Notes: generated from the sequence alone by a model not told the origin. A stretch of 64,000 nucleotides of DNA from Labedella endophytica (GCF_003990045.1 NZ_RZGZ01000002.1:620001-684000); one strand, 5' to 3'. Positions 27,079 through 36,673 are shown, numbered from the stretch's first letter. Translations and numbers: made by a program.

Positions 27079-28542
27079 ATGTACTTCACGTATCTGCGAC
27101 GCGAATTGAGCGGCCGCACCAAACAGACAGTCATCGTCTCAGCGGGGCTCGCGATCGCGATCGCACTCGTCATCATCGTCAACGCCCTCACCGCGGGGGT
27201 GCGAGACGCGCAGACGCAGGCTCTCGAGTCCGTCTACGGCGTGGGCACCGACCTCACCGTTGCGGGTGCCCAGCAGGAGCCAGACGAGCGCGACGATTCC
27301 CGCTTCGAGTTCGATCAGGACGGCGGAGCCACGGCCGACGACGGCAGCACGACGCTCGCGCAATCGCAGCTCCGCACCGAGATGGGACGCGGAACGCTCG
27401 CTGCCGCGACGATCTCCACGATCTCGGCGATCGGCGGCGTTTCCTCGGCGACGGGTGCGCTGAGTCTCACCAACTCGACCTTCTCCGGCGAACTCCCCCA
27501 GACGACCGACGGTGGGACGAGTACTGAAGGCGAGGCAGGAACACCCCCTGCCGACGGTGACCAGCAGGGCGGGGGTGGCTTCGGCGGTGGTTCGTTCGAC
27601 GTCGAATCCTTCACGGTGCTGGGCGTCGATCCGGCCGTGCAAGCGGTAGGCCCGCTCTCCTCTGTCACGGCTTCCGAGGGCCGTGCCCTCGACACGGGCG
27701 ACGCCGGCCAGAACGTCGCCGTTCTCGACGCGACCTACGCGACGACGAACGACCTCGCCGTCGGTGGCACCGTCGACGTGGGCGGCACGACGATGGAGAT
27801 CGTCGGCATCGTCTCGTCGAGCTCGAGCGACACGGACACCGCCTCGAACATCTACATCCCCCTCGACGTCGCCCAGTCGCTCGCGGGAGTCGGCGACGTC
27901 GTCTCGACCGTCTACGTGCAGGCCACGTCGGCCGACGGCATCGCCACCGTCCGGGACGAGATCGAGACGGCCCTCCCCGACGCGACCGTGAGCTCCCAGT
28001 CGGACCTCGCCTCCACGGTGTCCGGTTCGCTCTCGAGCGCCACGTCGCTCATCACCAGTCTCGGCACGTGGCTGTCGATCCTCGTCCTTGCGGTGGCCGT
28101 GGTGCTCGCTGTGCTGTTCACGATGTCCGGTGTCTCACGACGCACCCGCGAATTCGGCACCCTCAAAGCGATCGGCTGGTCCAACGGCCGCGTCATCGGG
28201 CAGATCGCCGGGGAGTCGATGGTGCAGGGTCTCATCGGCGGCGCGATCGGTCTCGCCATCGGGCTCGGCGGCATCCTCGCGATCAACGTGATCGCTCCCA
28301 CGATCTCCTCCGCGACCGCCGCGACCGAAGCCGGCACCAGCGGACGACCGGGAGCTGGCGGACCCGGGTTCGCCTCCGCGGCTCAGACCGCGACCGACAT
28401 CACGCTGAGCGCTCCACTGACGCCGTGGGTGCTCGTGGCCGCGGTCGGCCTCGCGGTGTCCGCCGGACTCGTCGCCGGTGCCTTCGGTGGGTGGCGAGCC
28501 GCCCGGCTGAGCCCTGCTGAGGCCCTCCGGTCCGTCGCGTGA
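27079..28542 (+). CDS. MacB/FtsX-type ABC transporter permease
   Basis: The 487-residue protein has an N-terminal membrane segment (about 17-38), a large extracytoplasmic domain (about 40-330) and three C-terminal membrane segments typical of the FtsX/MacB permease fold. The coupling segment after the second helix reads GVSRRTREFGTLKAIGWS. The external domain contains an acidic and Gly/Gln-rich low-complexity stretch (TPPADGDQQGGGGFGGG) and the loop between the last two helices is also Gly-rich. An ideal AAAGGAG ribosome-binding site precedes the ATG. The ATPase gene follows 55 bp later. Cargo may be a peptide, lipoprotein or antibiotic. Confidence 0.9.
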   Translation: MYFTYLRRELSGRTKQTVIVSAGLAIAIALVIIVNALTAGVRDAQTQALESVYGVGTDLTVAGAQQEPDERDDSRFEFDQDGGATADDGSTTLAQSQLRTEMGRGTLAAATISTISAIGGVSSATGALSLTNSTFSGELPQTTDGGTSTEGEAGTPPADGDQQGGGGFGGGSFDVESFTVLGVDPAVQAVGPLSSVTASEGRALDTGDAGQNVAVLDATYATTNDLAVGGTVDVGGTTMEIVGIVSSSSSDTDTASNIYIPLDVAQSLAGVGDVVSTVYVQATSADGIATVRDEIETALPDATVSSQSDLASTVSGSLSSATSLITSLGTWLSILVLAVAVVLAVLFTMSGVSRRTREFGTLKAIGWSNGRVIGQIAGESMVQGLIGGAIGLAIGLGGILAINVIAPTISSATAATEAGTSGRPGAGGPGFASAAQTATDITLSAPLTPWVLVAAVGLAVSAGLVAGAFGGWRAARLSPAEALRSVA

Positions 28543-28597
28543 AACGCGCAGCCGGCACTCACTTTCCCCCGCGTCATTCCCGACAGGAGTCAGCAGC

Positions 28598-29323
28598 ATG
28601 ACCATCACCCGTTCACACACCGGCCCGATCGCCGAGCCGACCGTCCCCGTGTTGTACCGTCTCGCGGACGTGTCGAAGACCTACACGCAGAAGAAGCGCG
28701 TCGTGAAGCCGCTCGTGGGGGTGGATCTCGTGATCCCACGCGGCGAGTTCGTCACCATTCAGGGCCCAACGGGCGGTGGCAAAAGCACCCTGCTGCAACT
28801 GCTCGGCGCCCTCGACCGCCCGACGTCGGGGCGGCTGACACTCGGAGACACGGACCTCGCCGAGGCGAGCAACTCCGCCCTCGGCACCGCGCGAGCCCGG
28901 GAGATCGGCTTCGTCTTCCAGGGCTTCAACCTCATCCCGACGCTCACGGCGACCGAAAACGTCGACATGGGACTCGAACCGCTCGGCCTCACCGCGGCAG
29001 AGCGCCGTTCCCGCGTGACGGACGCCCTCAGCCATGTGGGACTCGCGGATCGCGGCGATCACAGGCCGGGCGAGTTGTCGGGCGGTCAGCAACAACGCGT
29101 GGCGATCGCCCGGGCGATCGCCAAGCGGCCGCGCGTCCTCCTCGCCGACGAGCCCACCGGCAACCTCGACGAGAGCATGCGCGACGAGATCCTCGATCTC
29201 CTGCAAACGCTCAACGAGGACGGACTCACGCTCGTCGTCGTGACGCACGACTCCGCCGTCGCACGGCGCGCGACGCGGCGCCTGCGGCTGGAGAAGGGCA
29301 CGATCCGCGACATCACCCGCTGA
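28598..29323 (+). CDS. MacB/LolD-type ABC transporter ATPase
   Basis: The 241-residue nucleotide-binding subunit has Walker A GPTGGGKST near residue 50, the Q-loop VFQGFNLIPTLTATENV, the signature LSGGQQQRVAIARA, Walker B RVLLADEPTGNLD and the switch His in VVTHD. These are characteristic of the MacB/LolD/FtsE subfamily. It pairs with the upstream permease. The N-terminus has about 20 extra residues before the domain. In Gram-positive bacteria such pairs often act in antimicrobial-peptide efflux under a sensor kinase, which fits the kinase upstream, but that link is inference. Confidence 0.92.
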   Translation: MTITRSHTGPIAEPTVPVLYRLADVSKTYTQKKRVVKPLVGVDLVIPRGEFVTIQGPTGGGKSTLLQLLGALDRPTSGRLTLGDTDLAEASNSALGTARAREIGFVFQGFNLIPTLTATENVDMGLEPLGLTAAERRSRVTDALSHVGLADRGDHRPGELSGGQQQRVAIARAIAKRPRVLLADEPTGNLDESMRDEILDLLQTLNEDGLTLVVVTHDSAVARRATRRLRLEKGTIRDITR

Positions 29324-29424
29324 GCGGGCGTCGCCACCCGCTCAGAGGCGCGGTGCGGGTGAGCCGGTCGGCCCTTCTGCGCCGCGCCTCCAAGCCGGTT
29401 CGCTGCGAACGTAGCGTCGCGGTG

Positions 29425-30261
29425 TCAGCTGCGGATGAACGCGAGGATGTCGGGGTTGATGACGTCGGCGTGAGTCGTCAGCATCCCATGAGGGTAACCC
29501 TCGTAGATCGTGAGCGTCGCGTCGCTGAGCAGTTCGGCCTGCTTCAGAGCCGCATCCTTATAGGGCACGACCTGGTCATCGTCACCCTGGAGCACGAGGA
29601 CGGGCACGGTGATGGCCCGCAGGTCCTCGGTCTGGTCGGTCTCCGAGAACGCCTTGATGCCCTCGTAGTGCGCGAGTGCACTGCCCGTCATGCCCTGGCG
29701 CCACCAGTTGTCGACCACCGGCTCCGAGATCGTTGCACCGGGACGGTTGAAACCGTAGAAGGGGCCGGAGGCCACGGCCTGGAAGAATTCGGCGCGGTTC
29801 GCGGCGAGAGCCTGACGGAACCCGTCGAAGACCGAGATGTCGGTTCCCTCGGGGTTGGACTCGGTCTTCACCATCAGCGGCGGCACGGAGGACACGAGGA
29901 CCGCCTTGGCCACCCGTCCCTGCGGCTGGCCGTGACGGGCGACGTACCGGGCGACCTGGCCGCCGCCGGTGGAGTGACCGATGTGGATCGCATCGCGCAG
30001 GTCGAGGTGCTCGACGACGGCGGATACGTCGCTGGCGTAGTGGTCCATGTCGTGGCCGGTGCCGATCTGCGAGGAGCGGCCGTGGCCCCGGCGGTCCGTC
30101 GCGATGACGCGGTAGCCCTCGGCCAGGAAGTAGAGCATCTGCGCGTCCCAGTCCTCCGAGGACAGCGGCCAGCCGTGATGGAACACGATCGGCTGGGCGT
30201 CGGTGCTCCCCCAGTCCTTGAAGTAGATCTCTGCACCGTCGTCGGTGGTCACGAATCCCAT
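29425..30261 (-). CDS. Alpha/beta hydrolase of the non-heme chloroperoxidase type
   Basis: The 278-residue hydrolase has the oxyanion segment FHHGWPLSSEDWD, the nucleophile elbow GHSTGGG with Ser97, an acid in the QGDDDQVV loop and His258 in GYPHGM. This matches the bacterial cofactor-free haloperoxidase/esterase (perhydrolase) family. The in vivo substrate is unknown. A good AAGGAGA ribosome-binding site precedes the ATG. It is the second gene after the upstream hydrolase (43-bp gap) and probably in one transcript with it, next to the LAL regulator. Confidence 0.9.
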   Translation of the reverse strand: MGFVTTDDGAEIYFKDWGSTDAQPIVFHHGWPLSSEDWDAQMLYFLAEGYRVIATDRRGHGRSSQIGTGHDMDHYASDVSAVVEHLDLRDAIHIGHSTGGGQVARYVARHGQPQGRVAKAVLVSSVPPLMVKTESNPEGTDISVFDGFRQALAANRAEFFQAVASGPFYGFNRPGATISEPVVDNWWRQGMTGSALAHYEGIKAFSETDQTEDLRAITVPVLVLQGDDDQVVPYKDAALKQAELLSDATLTIYEGYPHGMLTTHADVINPDILAFIRS

Positions 30262-30304
30262 AATCGTTTCTCCTTATGTTGGGGGGCGTGGGTTGGTCTC
30301 GTCG

Positions 30305-31021
30305 TCAGTCGAGGTCGGCGATCGCCTCGGTGATGAACGCGGCGACCTCGGCGGGGTGCGTCTGCATCAGCAGGTGCGGCCCGTCGATCTCGATGACCTT
30401 CCGGAAGCCGCCGCGCTGGTATCCGAAGCGCTCGACGTCGGGGTTGATGGTGTGGTCGGCGCTCGCGACGATGCCCCAGGACGGCTTGGTCTTCCACGCG
30501 GCGGCAGAGGCGGGCTCGCCGAAGGCGACGGCGGACAACGGCCGTTGCGAGACAGCGAGAACCTGGGCCTGCTCCTGGTCGAGACCGCCCGCGAACACGG
30601 CGGGGAAGGCGTCGATCGCCACGGAGACGTCGGTGCCGGATTCCGCCCCCTCGATCGGGTAGGGCGCGTAGACCAGGTTCGCGGCGAGGTCACTGTCGGG
30701 GAAACCACCCTGCAGGGCGCCGAGGCTCTCACCCTCCTCGAGCGTGTATGCGGCGACGAAGACCAGCCCGACGACGTTCTCGGCTACGCCGGCGACCGTG
30801 AGGATCGCGCCGCCGTACGAGTGCCCGGCGAGCAGGACCGGTCCGTCGATCTGCTCGACGAACGACGTGATGTAGGCCGCGTCACCGGACAGGCTGCGGT
30901 TGAACACGGGCGGGACGAGCACCTGGTGGCCCTGATCGAGGAGGAGCTTCGTGACCGGTGCCCAGCTGGCGGCGTCGGCGAATGCTCCGTGGATCAGGAC
31001 GATGGTGGGCGATCCGGGCAT
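30305..31021 (-). CDS. Alpha/beta hydrolase (methylesterase-like)
   Basis: A 238-residue hydrolase starting TIVLIHGAFADAASWAPV, the oxyanion segment of the salicylate-methylesterase-like branch. The nucleophile elbow is GHSYGG. A late DHTINPD loop and the GPHLLMQTHP segment give the acid and His. No signal peptide is present. It shares a probable operon with the chloroperoxidase-like gene. The LAL regulator gene ends 131 bp upstream on the same strand. Confidence 0.88.
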   Translation of the reverse strand: MPGSPTIVLIHGAFADAASWAPVTKLLLDQGHQVLVPPVFNRSLSGDAAYITSFVEQIDGPVLLAGHSYGGAILTVAGVAENVVGLVFVAAYTLEEGESLGALQGGFPDSDLAANLVYAPYPIEGAESGTDVSVAIDAFPAVFAGGLDQEQAQVLAVSQRPLSAVAFGEPASAAAWKTKPSWGIVASADHTINPDVERFGYQRGGFRKVIEIDGPHLLMQTHPAEVAAFITEAIADLD

Positions 31022-31152
31022 GGCGCGGTCCTTCCCGGACCGGACGAGAGACCCGGTCCAGCGTCGGCGGTGGAGGTGAGTGGTCTCGAACCTATCCGCG
31101 GGTATCACCGAGGCACATCGGTCACGATGACTGAGATCCGCCGCCGATCGAC

Positions 31153-33888
31153 TTAGTCGTCGGTGGACGGATGCAGATCTGCCTCGGTCGAGAGGACGTC
31201 CGGCAGCTGCCGCCGGGTGGATATCCCCAGCTTGTGGAACGCGGCGTAGAGGTGCGCGCCGACCGTCCGCGGTGAGACGAAGAGGTGCTCGCCGATTGCA
31301 CGGTTGCTCAGTCCCTGAGCCGCGAGCGTGCAGACCCGGAGCTCCTGCGGGGTGAGCAGTTCGTCGCGTCGCCCGGTGGCCGCCAACCGCTCGCCCGTGG
31401 CTCGGATGGCGTCGCGTGTGCGCTCCTCCCAGGCAGGCGCGGGTATCGCCCCGAAGAGAGCAAGGGCGGCGTGGAGGACGTCGCGGGCATCCCCGTTCTC
31501 TCCCGTGCGGTGGAGACGCCGTCCGAGGCGGAGGAGCGCTCGAGCTTGCGCGTACGGCATCGGCCAGCGGGCGTCCTGCACCGCGGCCCATGCCGAGGTG
31601 AGCTCGTCGTCGGGGACGAGCGCGAGCCGGGCATGGTTCAGAGCGGCCTCGACCATCGGTGCGTGCCACCGTGCGTGGAGCGACTCGAGGTCGGCGAGCC
31701 GTTGCTCGGCGTCCTTCCGCTTGCCGGACTCGAGGGCGGCGTCGACGAAGTCAGGTGACGTGATGACCGCGAAATCGGGATGGTGCGCGTCATGTTCGGG
31801 GTCGGCGATGCCCCGGAGGCGCTCGAGGGCCTTCGCCGGGTGGCCGGTCACCAGGTACGCCGCGCCCTCGGCACCCAAGATGGTCGCGCGCATCGCGCTC
31901 GACCGGAGCACCTGCGCGCCGGCTTCCGTCCCACCGGTGATCGCGTCGACATCGGGCTGCCTGCCGTCGAGGGCGTCGAACCACGCGAGTGCGCAACGCA
32001 CCGCGGCGGCGAACCCTGTGTCCCCCAGGTCACGGCCGAGCGACGCCGCCTCGTCGGCGAGGACACGGGCCTTCGAGACGTCCCCGGCGAGGTAGGTCGT
32101 CATGGAGGCCCCCATGAGCGCCTGCGGGAACGTACGCAGGTCGCCTCGCACCCGCATGCTCGCGAGGGCTCGATCGAGGAGGACACGCGCGGTGTCGATG
32201 TCTCCGACGAGATTGAGCGCATACCCGACGAGCCACGCCGACTCCTCATCCTCGACGGACGCAGCCGCCCGGAAAGCTCGTTCCAGGACGCGATCGCCCC
32301 GGACCACCGGCTCCGTTCGCGCAGCGAGGAGAATTGCCCGCGGATCGTCCTCCGGCAGCGCGAGCGCCTCGACGACGGTGAGCATCGGGTCGCCGGGGCT
32401 TGCCTCCAGGGTGTGGTCCCACGCGATCGCAGCGAGGTGGAGGAGCGCAGCAGTGGCGTGCTCCACCCCGCCGACCGCCTGCATCTCCGAAACGGCGTGG
32501 AGCGCCAGCCCGAGGTCGCCCCTGGACAGTCCCGTCCGACCGGTGGGCAACATCTCGGACACCCATGCCGCCCGCGCGGCGAGAAGCCGGTCCGGTGCCT
32601 CCGAGCCGGCCCGGTGCGCGAGGAGCGATGCCTCCGAAACGCGCCCAGACAACCCCGCGAGCTCCGCCGCAGCGATCAGGCGGTCGACCCGAACGGCCAC
32701 GTCCGAGGTGAGGTCGGCCGCCCGCTCGTACGCACGACTGGCGACGAACGGGTCGGACATCGCCGTCCGACCGTCGGCGAACGCAGCGATCTCGTCCGCG
32801 AGAGGATCGTCGTGACCCGCCGCGAGTTCGGCGCGCCACCAGATCGTCCGCATCGGCTCATCCTCGTGTTCGTGCACCAGCGCCTTCAGCACCGCGGCAC
32901 GTTCCGTCGGCGAGGCCGTCGCCAAGACGGCCGACTGCACGAGCGGGTGTCGGAATCGGATGGCACGAGGAGCAACCCACTCCAGGAGTCCGGACGCCGA
33001 GGCTCGTTCCGTCCATGCCGGCGCCGGAACCTTCCCGATCGCCCGTCCGGCGACCTGAGCCGCCTCTTCTGCGGTTGCGTCGCTGGAGAGCGCCACTGCG
33101 AGGAGGGCGAGTCTCGTGGGCTGGTCCAGTTCCGCGTAGCGATCGGCGAACTCCTGTTCCACCCGCCCGATGACGGGCCGCTGGCGGGGACGGTCCACTG
33201 AGGTGGATCGGCCGAGTTCTCGGAGCGCGAGCGGGTTACCCGCGGCACGAGCCATGAGCTCGCGCCGTGCCTGCCCCGACGGCGCACCGGGAACCGCGTC
33301 GAGCAGCTCAGCGGCGGTCGCGTCATCGAGCGGCGCGAGGTGCAGGCGTTCCACGCCGGGCTCGTCGAAGGCTTCCATGTTTCGCGTCGACATCACCACG
33401 ACGATCGGGTCCTCCGAGACGCGACGGGCGAGCATCCGAAGTGCCCATTCGGACGATGCATCGATCCAGTGCAGGTCCTCCACGACGATGAGAAGCGGGC
33501 GCTCGGCGGCGGCGTCGGAGAGCAGGGTCAGCGCCGCGAGCCCAGCGAGGAGCGGCGACGGCTGCACGCCCGTCGCGACGCCGAAGGCGACGTCCAACGC
33601 ACCCCGCTGTGGTGCCGGCAAGCCGGCGATACCCGCGCGCAACGGGTACAGGAGCCTGTGCAGCGCCGCGTACGGCTCCGCTGATTCATCCAGAGTGCCA
33701 GTCGTCGTGAGGACCCTCACGCCACAGCTGCTCGCGTACTCGATGACCTCGGCGACCAGCGACGACTTGCCGATCCCCGCTTCGCCGTCGATCACGAACG
33801 CGGAACCACCGCTGCCCACCTCGCGGATCGCCGTACGGAGGGCCGCGATCTCCCGCTCACGCCCGATGACGGGCTGCGCCATCGTCAT
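31153..33888 (-). CDS. LuxR-family LAL regulator with AAA ATPase domain
   Basis: A 911-residue regulator. The N-terminal STAND-like ATPase has Walker A DGEAGIGKSS near residue 35 and Walker B LLIVVEDLHW near 140. A long helical repeat region follows (about 300-830), typical of ligand- or partner-sensing TPR-like segments. The C-terminus has a LuxR helix-turn-helix (LTPQELRVCTLAAQGLSNRA, then HLFVSPRTVGAHLYAAFHKL). Such regulators usually activate nearby genes; the two hydrolases downstream on the same strand are candidates. An internal ATG two codons in (33882) is an alternative start. Confidence 0.92.
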   Translation of the reverse strand: MTMAQPVIGREREIAALRTAIREVGSGGSAFVIDGEAGIGKSSLVAEVIEYASSCGVRVLTTTGTLDESAEPYAALHRLLYPLRAGIAGLPAPQRGALDVAFGVATGVQPSPLLAGLAALTLLSDAAAERPLLIVVEDLHWIDASSEWALRMLARRVSEDPIVVVMSTRNMEAFDEPGVERLHLAPLDDATAAELLDAVPGAPSGQARRELMARAAGNPLALRELGRSTSVDRPRQRPVIGRVEQEFADRYAELDQPTRLALLAVALSSDATAEEAAQVAGRAIGKVPAPAWTERASASGLLEWVAPRAIRFRHPLVQSAVLATASPTERAAVLKALVHEHEDEPMRTIWWRAELAAGHDDPLADEIAAFADGRTAMSDPFVASRAYERAADLTSDVAVRVDRLIAAAELAGLSGRVSEASLLAHRAGSEAPDRLLAARAAWVSEMLPTGRTGLSRGDLGLALHAVSEMQAVGGVEHATAALLHLAAIAWDHTLEASPGDPMLTVVEALALPEDDPRAILLAARTEPVVRGDRVLERAFRAAASVEDEESAWLVGYALNLVGDIDTARVLLDRALASMRVRGDLRTFPQALMGASMTTYLAGDVSKARVLADEAASLGRDLGDTGFAAAVRCALAWFDALDGRQPDVDAITGGTEAGAQVLRSSAMRATILGAEGAAYLVTGHPAKALERLRGIADPEHDAHHPDFAVITSPDFVDAALESGKRKDAEQRLADLESLHARWHAPMVEAALNHARLALVPDDELTSAWAAVQDARWPMPYAQARALLRLGRRLHRTGENGDARDVLHAALALFGAIPAPAWEERTRDAIRATGERLAATGRRDELLTPQELRVCTLAAQGLSNRAIGEHLFVSPRTVGAHLYAAFHKLGISTRRQLPDVLSTEADLHPSTDD

Positions 33889-33935
33889 GCCCTCAGTATG
33901 CCAGCGGTACTACCCGGATCGGAGAGACGAAGCGG

Positions 33936-34406
33936 CTACAGCGGTCCGAGGACGTCGGTCACAGCGTCGTCCAGTTCCAGGCTCTCGAGCACACGCACGA
34001 GCTGCCGTTCCTCGTAGCGGAAGTGAGTCTCCATCACCGCAGCGACGCCGTCGAGGTGGAGAGAGAGTTCCGCCCTGGATGCCGCCCGATTCACGGCCGC
34101 GCTGAGTTCTCCGAGAAGATGCGCGATCATCGAGTGGTCTTGTTCGAGGGATCGCAGCACGGGAGCCAGGTGAGGATGCGCGGCTTCGATCGCAGGGAAC
34201 AGGGCACGGTCCTCGCCGCGGTGGTGTCCATCGAGTGCCGCGCAGAATCCGTGGCAGTACAGCAGCAGATCACGTGTCGCGTCTTCTGATGGGCCGCCGT
34301 CGTTCACGGCCGATTGTGCGACAGCCAGTGCGTCGCGCAGCCGTTGGTGCACGCGGCGTAGTTCGTTGCTCCAGGCGTTCAGCCTGGTCGTCTCGCGCTC
34401 AGTCAC
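33936..34406 (-). CDS. Hemerythrin HHE-domain protein
   Basis: A 156-residue four-helix protein with a His/Glu pattern consistent with a di-iron hemerythrin-like site: H20 in the first helix, HHRGED in the second, EQDHSMIAH in the third and METHFRYEER in the last. Such proteins bind oxygen or nitric oxide or sense them. The GTG start is probable. The gene stands between the LAL regulator and a small membrane protein with gaps of 47 and 169 bp, with no clear operon partner. Confidence 0.85.
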   Translation of the reverse strand: MTERETTRLNAWSNELRRVHQRLRDALAVAQSAVNDGGPSEDATRDLLLYCHGFCAALDGHHRGEDRALFPAIEAAHPHLAPVLRSLEQDHSMIAHLLGELSAAVNRAASRAELSLHLDGVAAVMETHFRYEERQLVRVLESLELDDAVTDVLGPL

Positions 34407-34575
34407 GCGAGGACGAAGGGAGCGATGAGAGCATCGTCAGTCCTTCGTGTCCGACGCCTCCATGCCTGACACAGACTGCCAGCGGCACGCGACGCTGCAC
34501 CTATGATAATCGGTCGCGTCGCTGCTATCGGGGTCGTGGAGGGGATGCCTGCCGGCAGCCGGAGGGGCAGGTGTC

Positions 34576-34758
34576 TCAGGCCCGCGATCGTGCGCGGTCG
34601 CGCACGTACCCGACGATGTAGATCACGAGAAGGACGATTCCAGCGATCTGAAGAGCGAGAGACAGCCCGGCGAGGAACTCCACCTGAGGCCACACGAGCC
34701 GAAGAACCAGAGAGACGAACATGGACGCGAACGCGACGACGACGAGCGTGTTCTTCAT
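34576..34758 (-). CDS. Small two-helix membrane protein
   Basis: A 60-residue protein with two hydrophobic segments (about 4-22 and 30-52) and a basic end (RDRARSRA). It starts 9 nt after the epoxide hydrolase stop and is probably its last cistron. No family recognised. Its short length leaves some doubt, but the coupling and hydrophobicity pattern support it. Confidence 0.55.
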   Translation of the reverse strand: MKNTLVVVAFASMFVSLVLRLVWPQVEFLAGLSLALQIAGIVLLVIYIVGYVRDRARSRA

Positions 34759-34767
34759 GGTTCGATC

Positions 34768-35970
34768 CTACCGGCCGTCTCGATGGCGGAACGTCGTCCG
34801 GACGTCCTCCACGAGCGCCTCCGGCTGCTCGAGCATGGCGAAGTGGCCTCCCCTCGATACCTCGTTGAAGTGGACGAGGTCCGTGTAGCGGCGTTCCGCC
34901 CAGCGGCGTGAGCGGCGCATGTACTCGCCTGGCATGATGCTGAGTCCCACGGGCAACCGCAGCGGATTCTCGAGCGTGCCGGCGCTCGTCCAGCCCGTGC
35001 GCGCGGCCTCCCAGTACATGCGCGCCGAGGAGGCCGCCGCGTTCGGCAGCCAGTAGAGCATGATGTCGTCGATGATCTCGTCCAGGTCGAAGAGCTTCTC
35101 GGCGTCGCCGTGCTCGTCGTGCGATCCGCCGACGTCCTGGAACATTGCGTAGATCCACGACGCGAGCCCCACGGGAGAGTCCGACAGCGAATATCCGATG
35201 GTCTGCGGGCGCGTCGACATCTCCTGCGAGTACGCGGACAACACCCCGAAGTAGTAGCCGGTCTCCTGAACCATGAGGCGTTCGTCGTCGGTGGCCTGCT
35301 GCATCTCCTCGTCCGTGGGCATGAACTGCGCCATGTTGAGGTGGATGCCGGCCAGTCCGATGCCGCGTTCGGTCTCGAGGGAACCGAGCTCTGCCGTGAC
35401 GGACGCGCCGATGTCGCCGCCCTGCGCGAACCATCGGCTGTAGCCGAGCCGCTCCATGAGTACGGCCCAGGCACGCGCGGTGCGGGCGATGTCCCAGCCT
35501 GTCTCCGTGGGCTGCCCGGAGAAACCGAAGCCGGGAAGGCTCGGGATGACCACGTCGAAGGCGTCCTCCGCCGCTCCCCCGTGCGCTTCCGGGTCGGTGA
35601 GCGGCCCGATCGCGTGGCGGAACTCGAGGACCGATCCGGGCCACCCGTGCGTGAGCAGCAGCGGACGCGCTCCCGGCACCGCTGATTTCACGTGGAGGAA
35701 GTGGACCTCGAGGCCGTCGATCGTTGTCGTGCACTGGCCCCACTCGTTGAGCTGTCGCTCGGTGGCGCGCCAGTCGTACGCGGTGGCCCAGCGCTCGACG
35801 AGCCGCCGGATCACCGCGAGGCGCGGCCCCTGGGAGGTGTCGTCGACGGTCTCCGCGTCGGGCCAGCGGGTGTCGCGCAGCCGTCGGCGGAGGTCGTCGA
35901 GGTCCGCCTGGGGGATGTCCAGGGTGAACGGGGTGATGTCGGTGGGGTGAGCGCTGCCGATGGATGTCAT
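34768..35970 (-). CDS. Epoxide hydrolase with EHN domain
   Basis: The 400-residue protein has the N-terminal EHN domain typical of microsomal-type epoxide hydrolases (PFTLDIPQADLDDLRRRL, then TRWPD), the oxyanion segment HGWPGSVLEF near 108 and the nucleophile D186 in QGGDIGAS. The general base is H376 in RGGHFAML. It would open epoxides to diols through a covalent ester. It has no signal peptide. It is divergent from a MarR gene with operator-like repeats between, so it may be induced by an aromatic or epoxide compound. Confidence 0.92.
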   Translation of the reverse strand: MTSIGSAHPTDITPFTLDIPQADLDDLRRRLRDTRWPDAETVDDTSQGPRLAVIRRLVERWATAYDWRATERQLNEWGQCTTTIDGLEVHFLHVKSAVPGARPLLLTHGWPGSVLEFRHAIGPLTDPEAHGGAAEDAFDVVIPSLPGFGFSGQPTETGWDIARTARAWAVLMERLGYSRWFAQGGDIGASVTAELGSLETERGIGLAGIHLNMAQFMPTDEEMQQATDDERLMVQETGYYFGVLSAYSQEMSTRPQTIGYSLSDSPVGLASWIYAMFQDVGGSHDEHGDAEKLFDLDEIIDDIMLYWLPNAAASSARMYWEAARTGWTSAGTLENPLRLPVGLSIMPGEYMRRSRRWAERRYTDLVHFNEVSRGGHFAMLEQPEALVEDVRTTFRHRDGR

Positions 35971-36028
35971 GGGTCGTCTTTCTGAGATGCGGAGGTGCCG
36001 CCGCGAATGGGGAATCGATCTGAAATAG

Positions 36029-36070
36029 ATATCGTCTTGTCGCAGGACGATCTAAGCACGATATGATCTA
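36029..36070. promoter_or_regulatory. Operator-like repeats between epoxide hydrolase and MarR genes
   Basis: ATATCGT at 36029-36035 and ACGATAT at 36058-36064 form an inverted pair with a further ACGAT (36047-36051) between them. An extended TAGATATCGT / ACGATATGATCTA symmetry is visible. The cluster lies 4 bp before the MarR start. Confidence 0.6.
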
Positions 36071-36073
36071 AAC

Positions 36074-36673
36074 ATGAACGCATCCCCTGACGACCCCGTC
36101 GGATCCCCCGAGTCGCATATCGACTGGGACGCCGAAGGGATCGAGACCGAGCTGGGCTGGTCGCTTCAGGCGATGTACCAGGGCTTCGCTCGCTCCGCGA
36201 GCGGGGCCGTCGCCTCGGTGCCGGGTGGACCGCGCGGCTATCAGGTGCTCGTGGCGATCACGACGGAGCCCGTCTCCTCGCAGCTCGCCCTGGCCACCCG
36301 CCTCGGCATCGACAAGACCGCCATGACCTACGTGATCGACGCCCTCGAGTCCGACGGACTCGTCGAGCGACGCCCCGACCCGCAGGACCGCCGCATCCGG
36401 CAGGTGCACCCGACGCACAAGGGACGCGCGCTTCTCACGACGTCCCGGCAGTCCCTCCGCGACGTGGAAGAGCTGCTCATGCGCGACCTCGACGCCGACG
36501 AGCGCCGCCAGCTCCGGTTTCTCCTCGCCCGCGTCGCACTCGGTGCCGGTGACATGGACGCCGCCAGCGCCACGATCGACACCTCCCTCGAACAGCCCAT
36601 CGCCGCCCCGGAACGTTCGCGGCGCCGTGGCACCACCTCACCCGACCACAACCGAACATCGGAACAACAATGA
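36074..36673 (+). CDS. MarR-family regulator
   Basis: A 199-residue winged-helix regulator. The core reads QVLVAITTEPVSSQLALATR, then IDKTAMTYVIDALESDGLVERRPDPQDRRIRQV, a typical MarR recognition helix and wing. The last 30 residues are a Pro/Arg/Ser tail. Its last codon overlaps the NmrA-like gene start (ATGA), so both are made from one message. It faces the epoxide hydrolase gene and probably controls both directions. Confidence 0.9.
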   Translation: MNASPDDPVGSPESHIDWDAEGIETELGWSLQAMYQGFARSASGAVASVPGGPRGYQVLVAITTEPVSSQLALATRLGIDKTAMTYVIDALESDGLVERRPDPQDRRIRQVHPTHKGRALLTTSRQSLRDVEELLMRDLDADERRQLRFLLARVALGAGDMDAASATIDTSLEQPIAAPERSRRRGTTSPDHNRTSEQQ

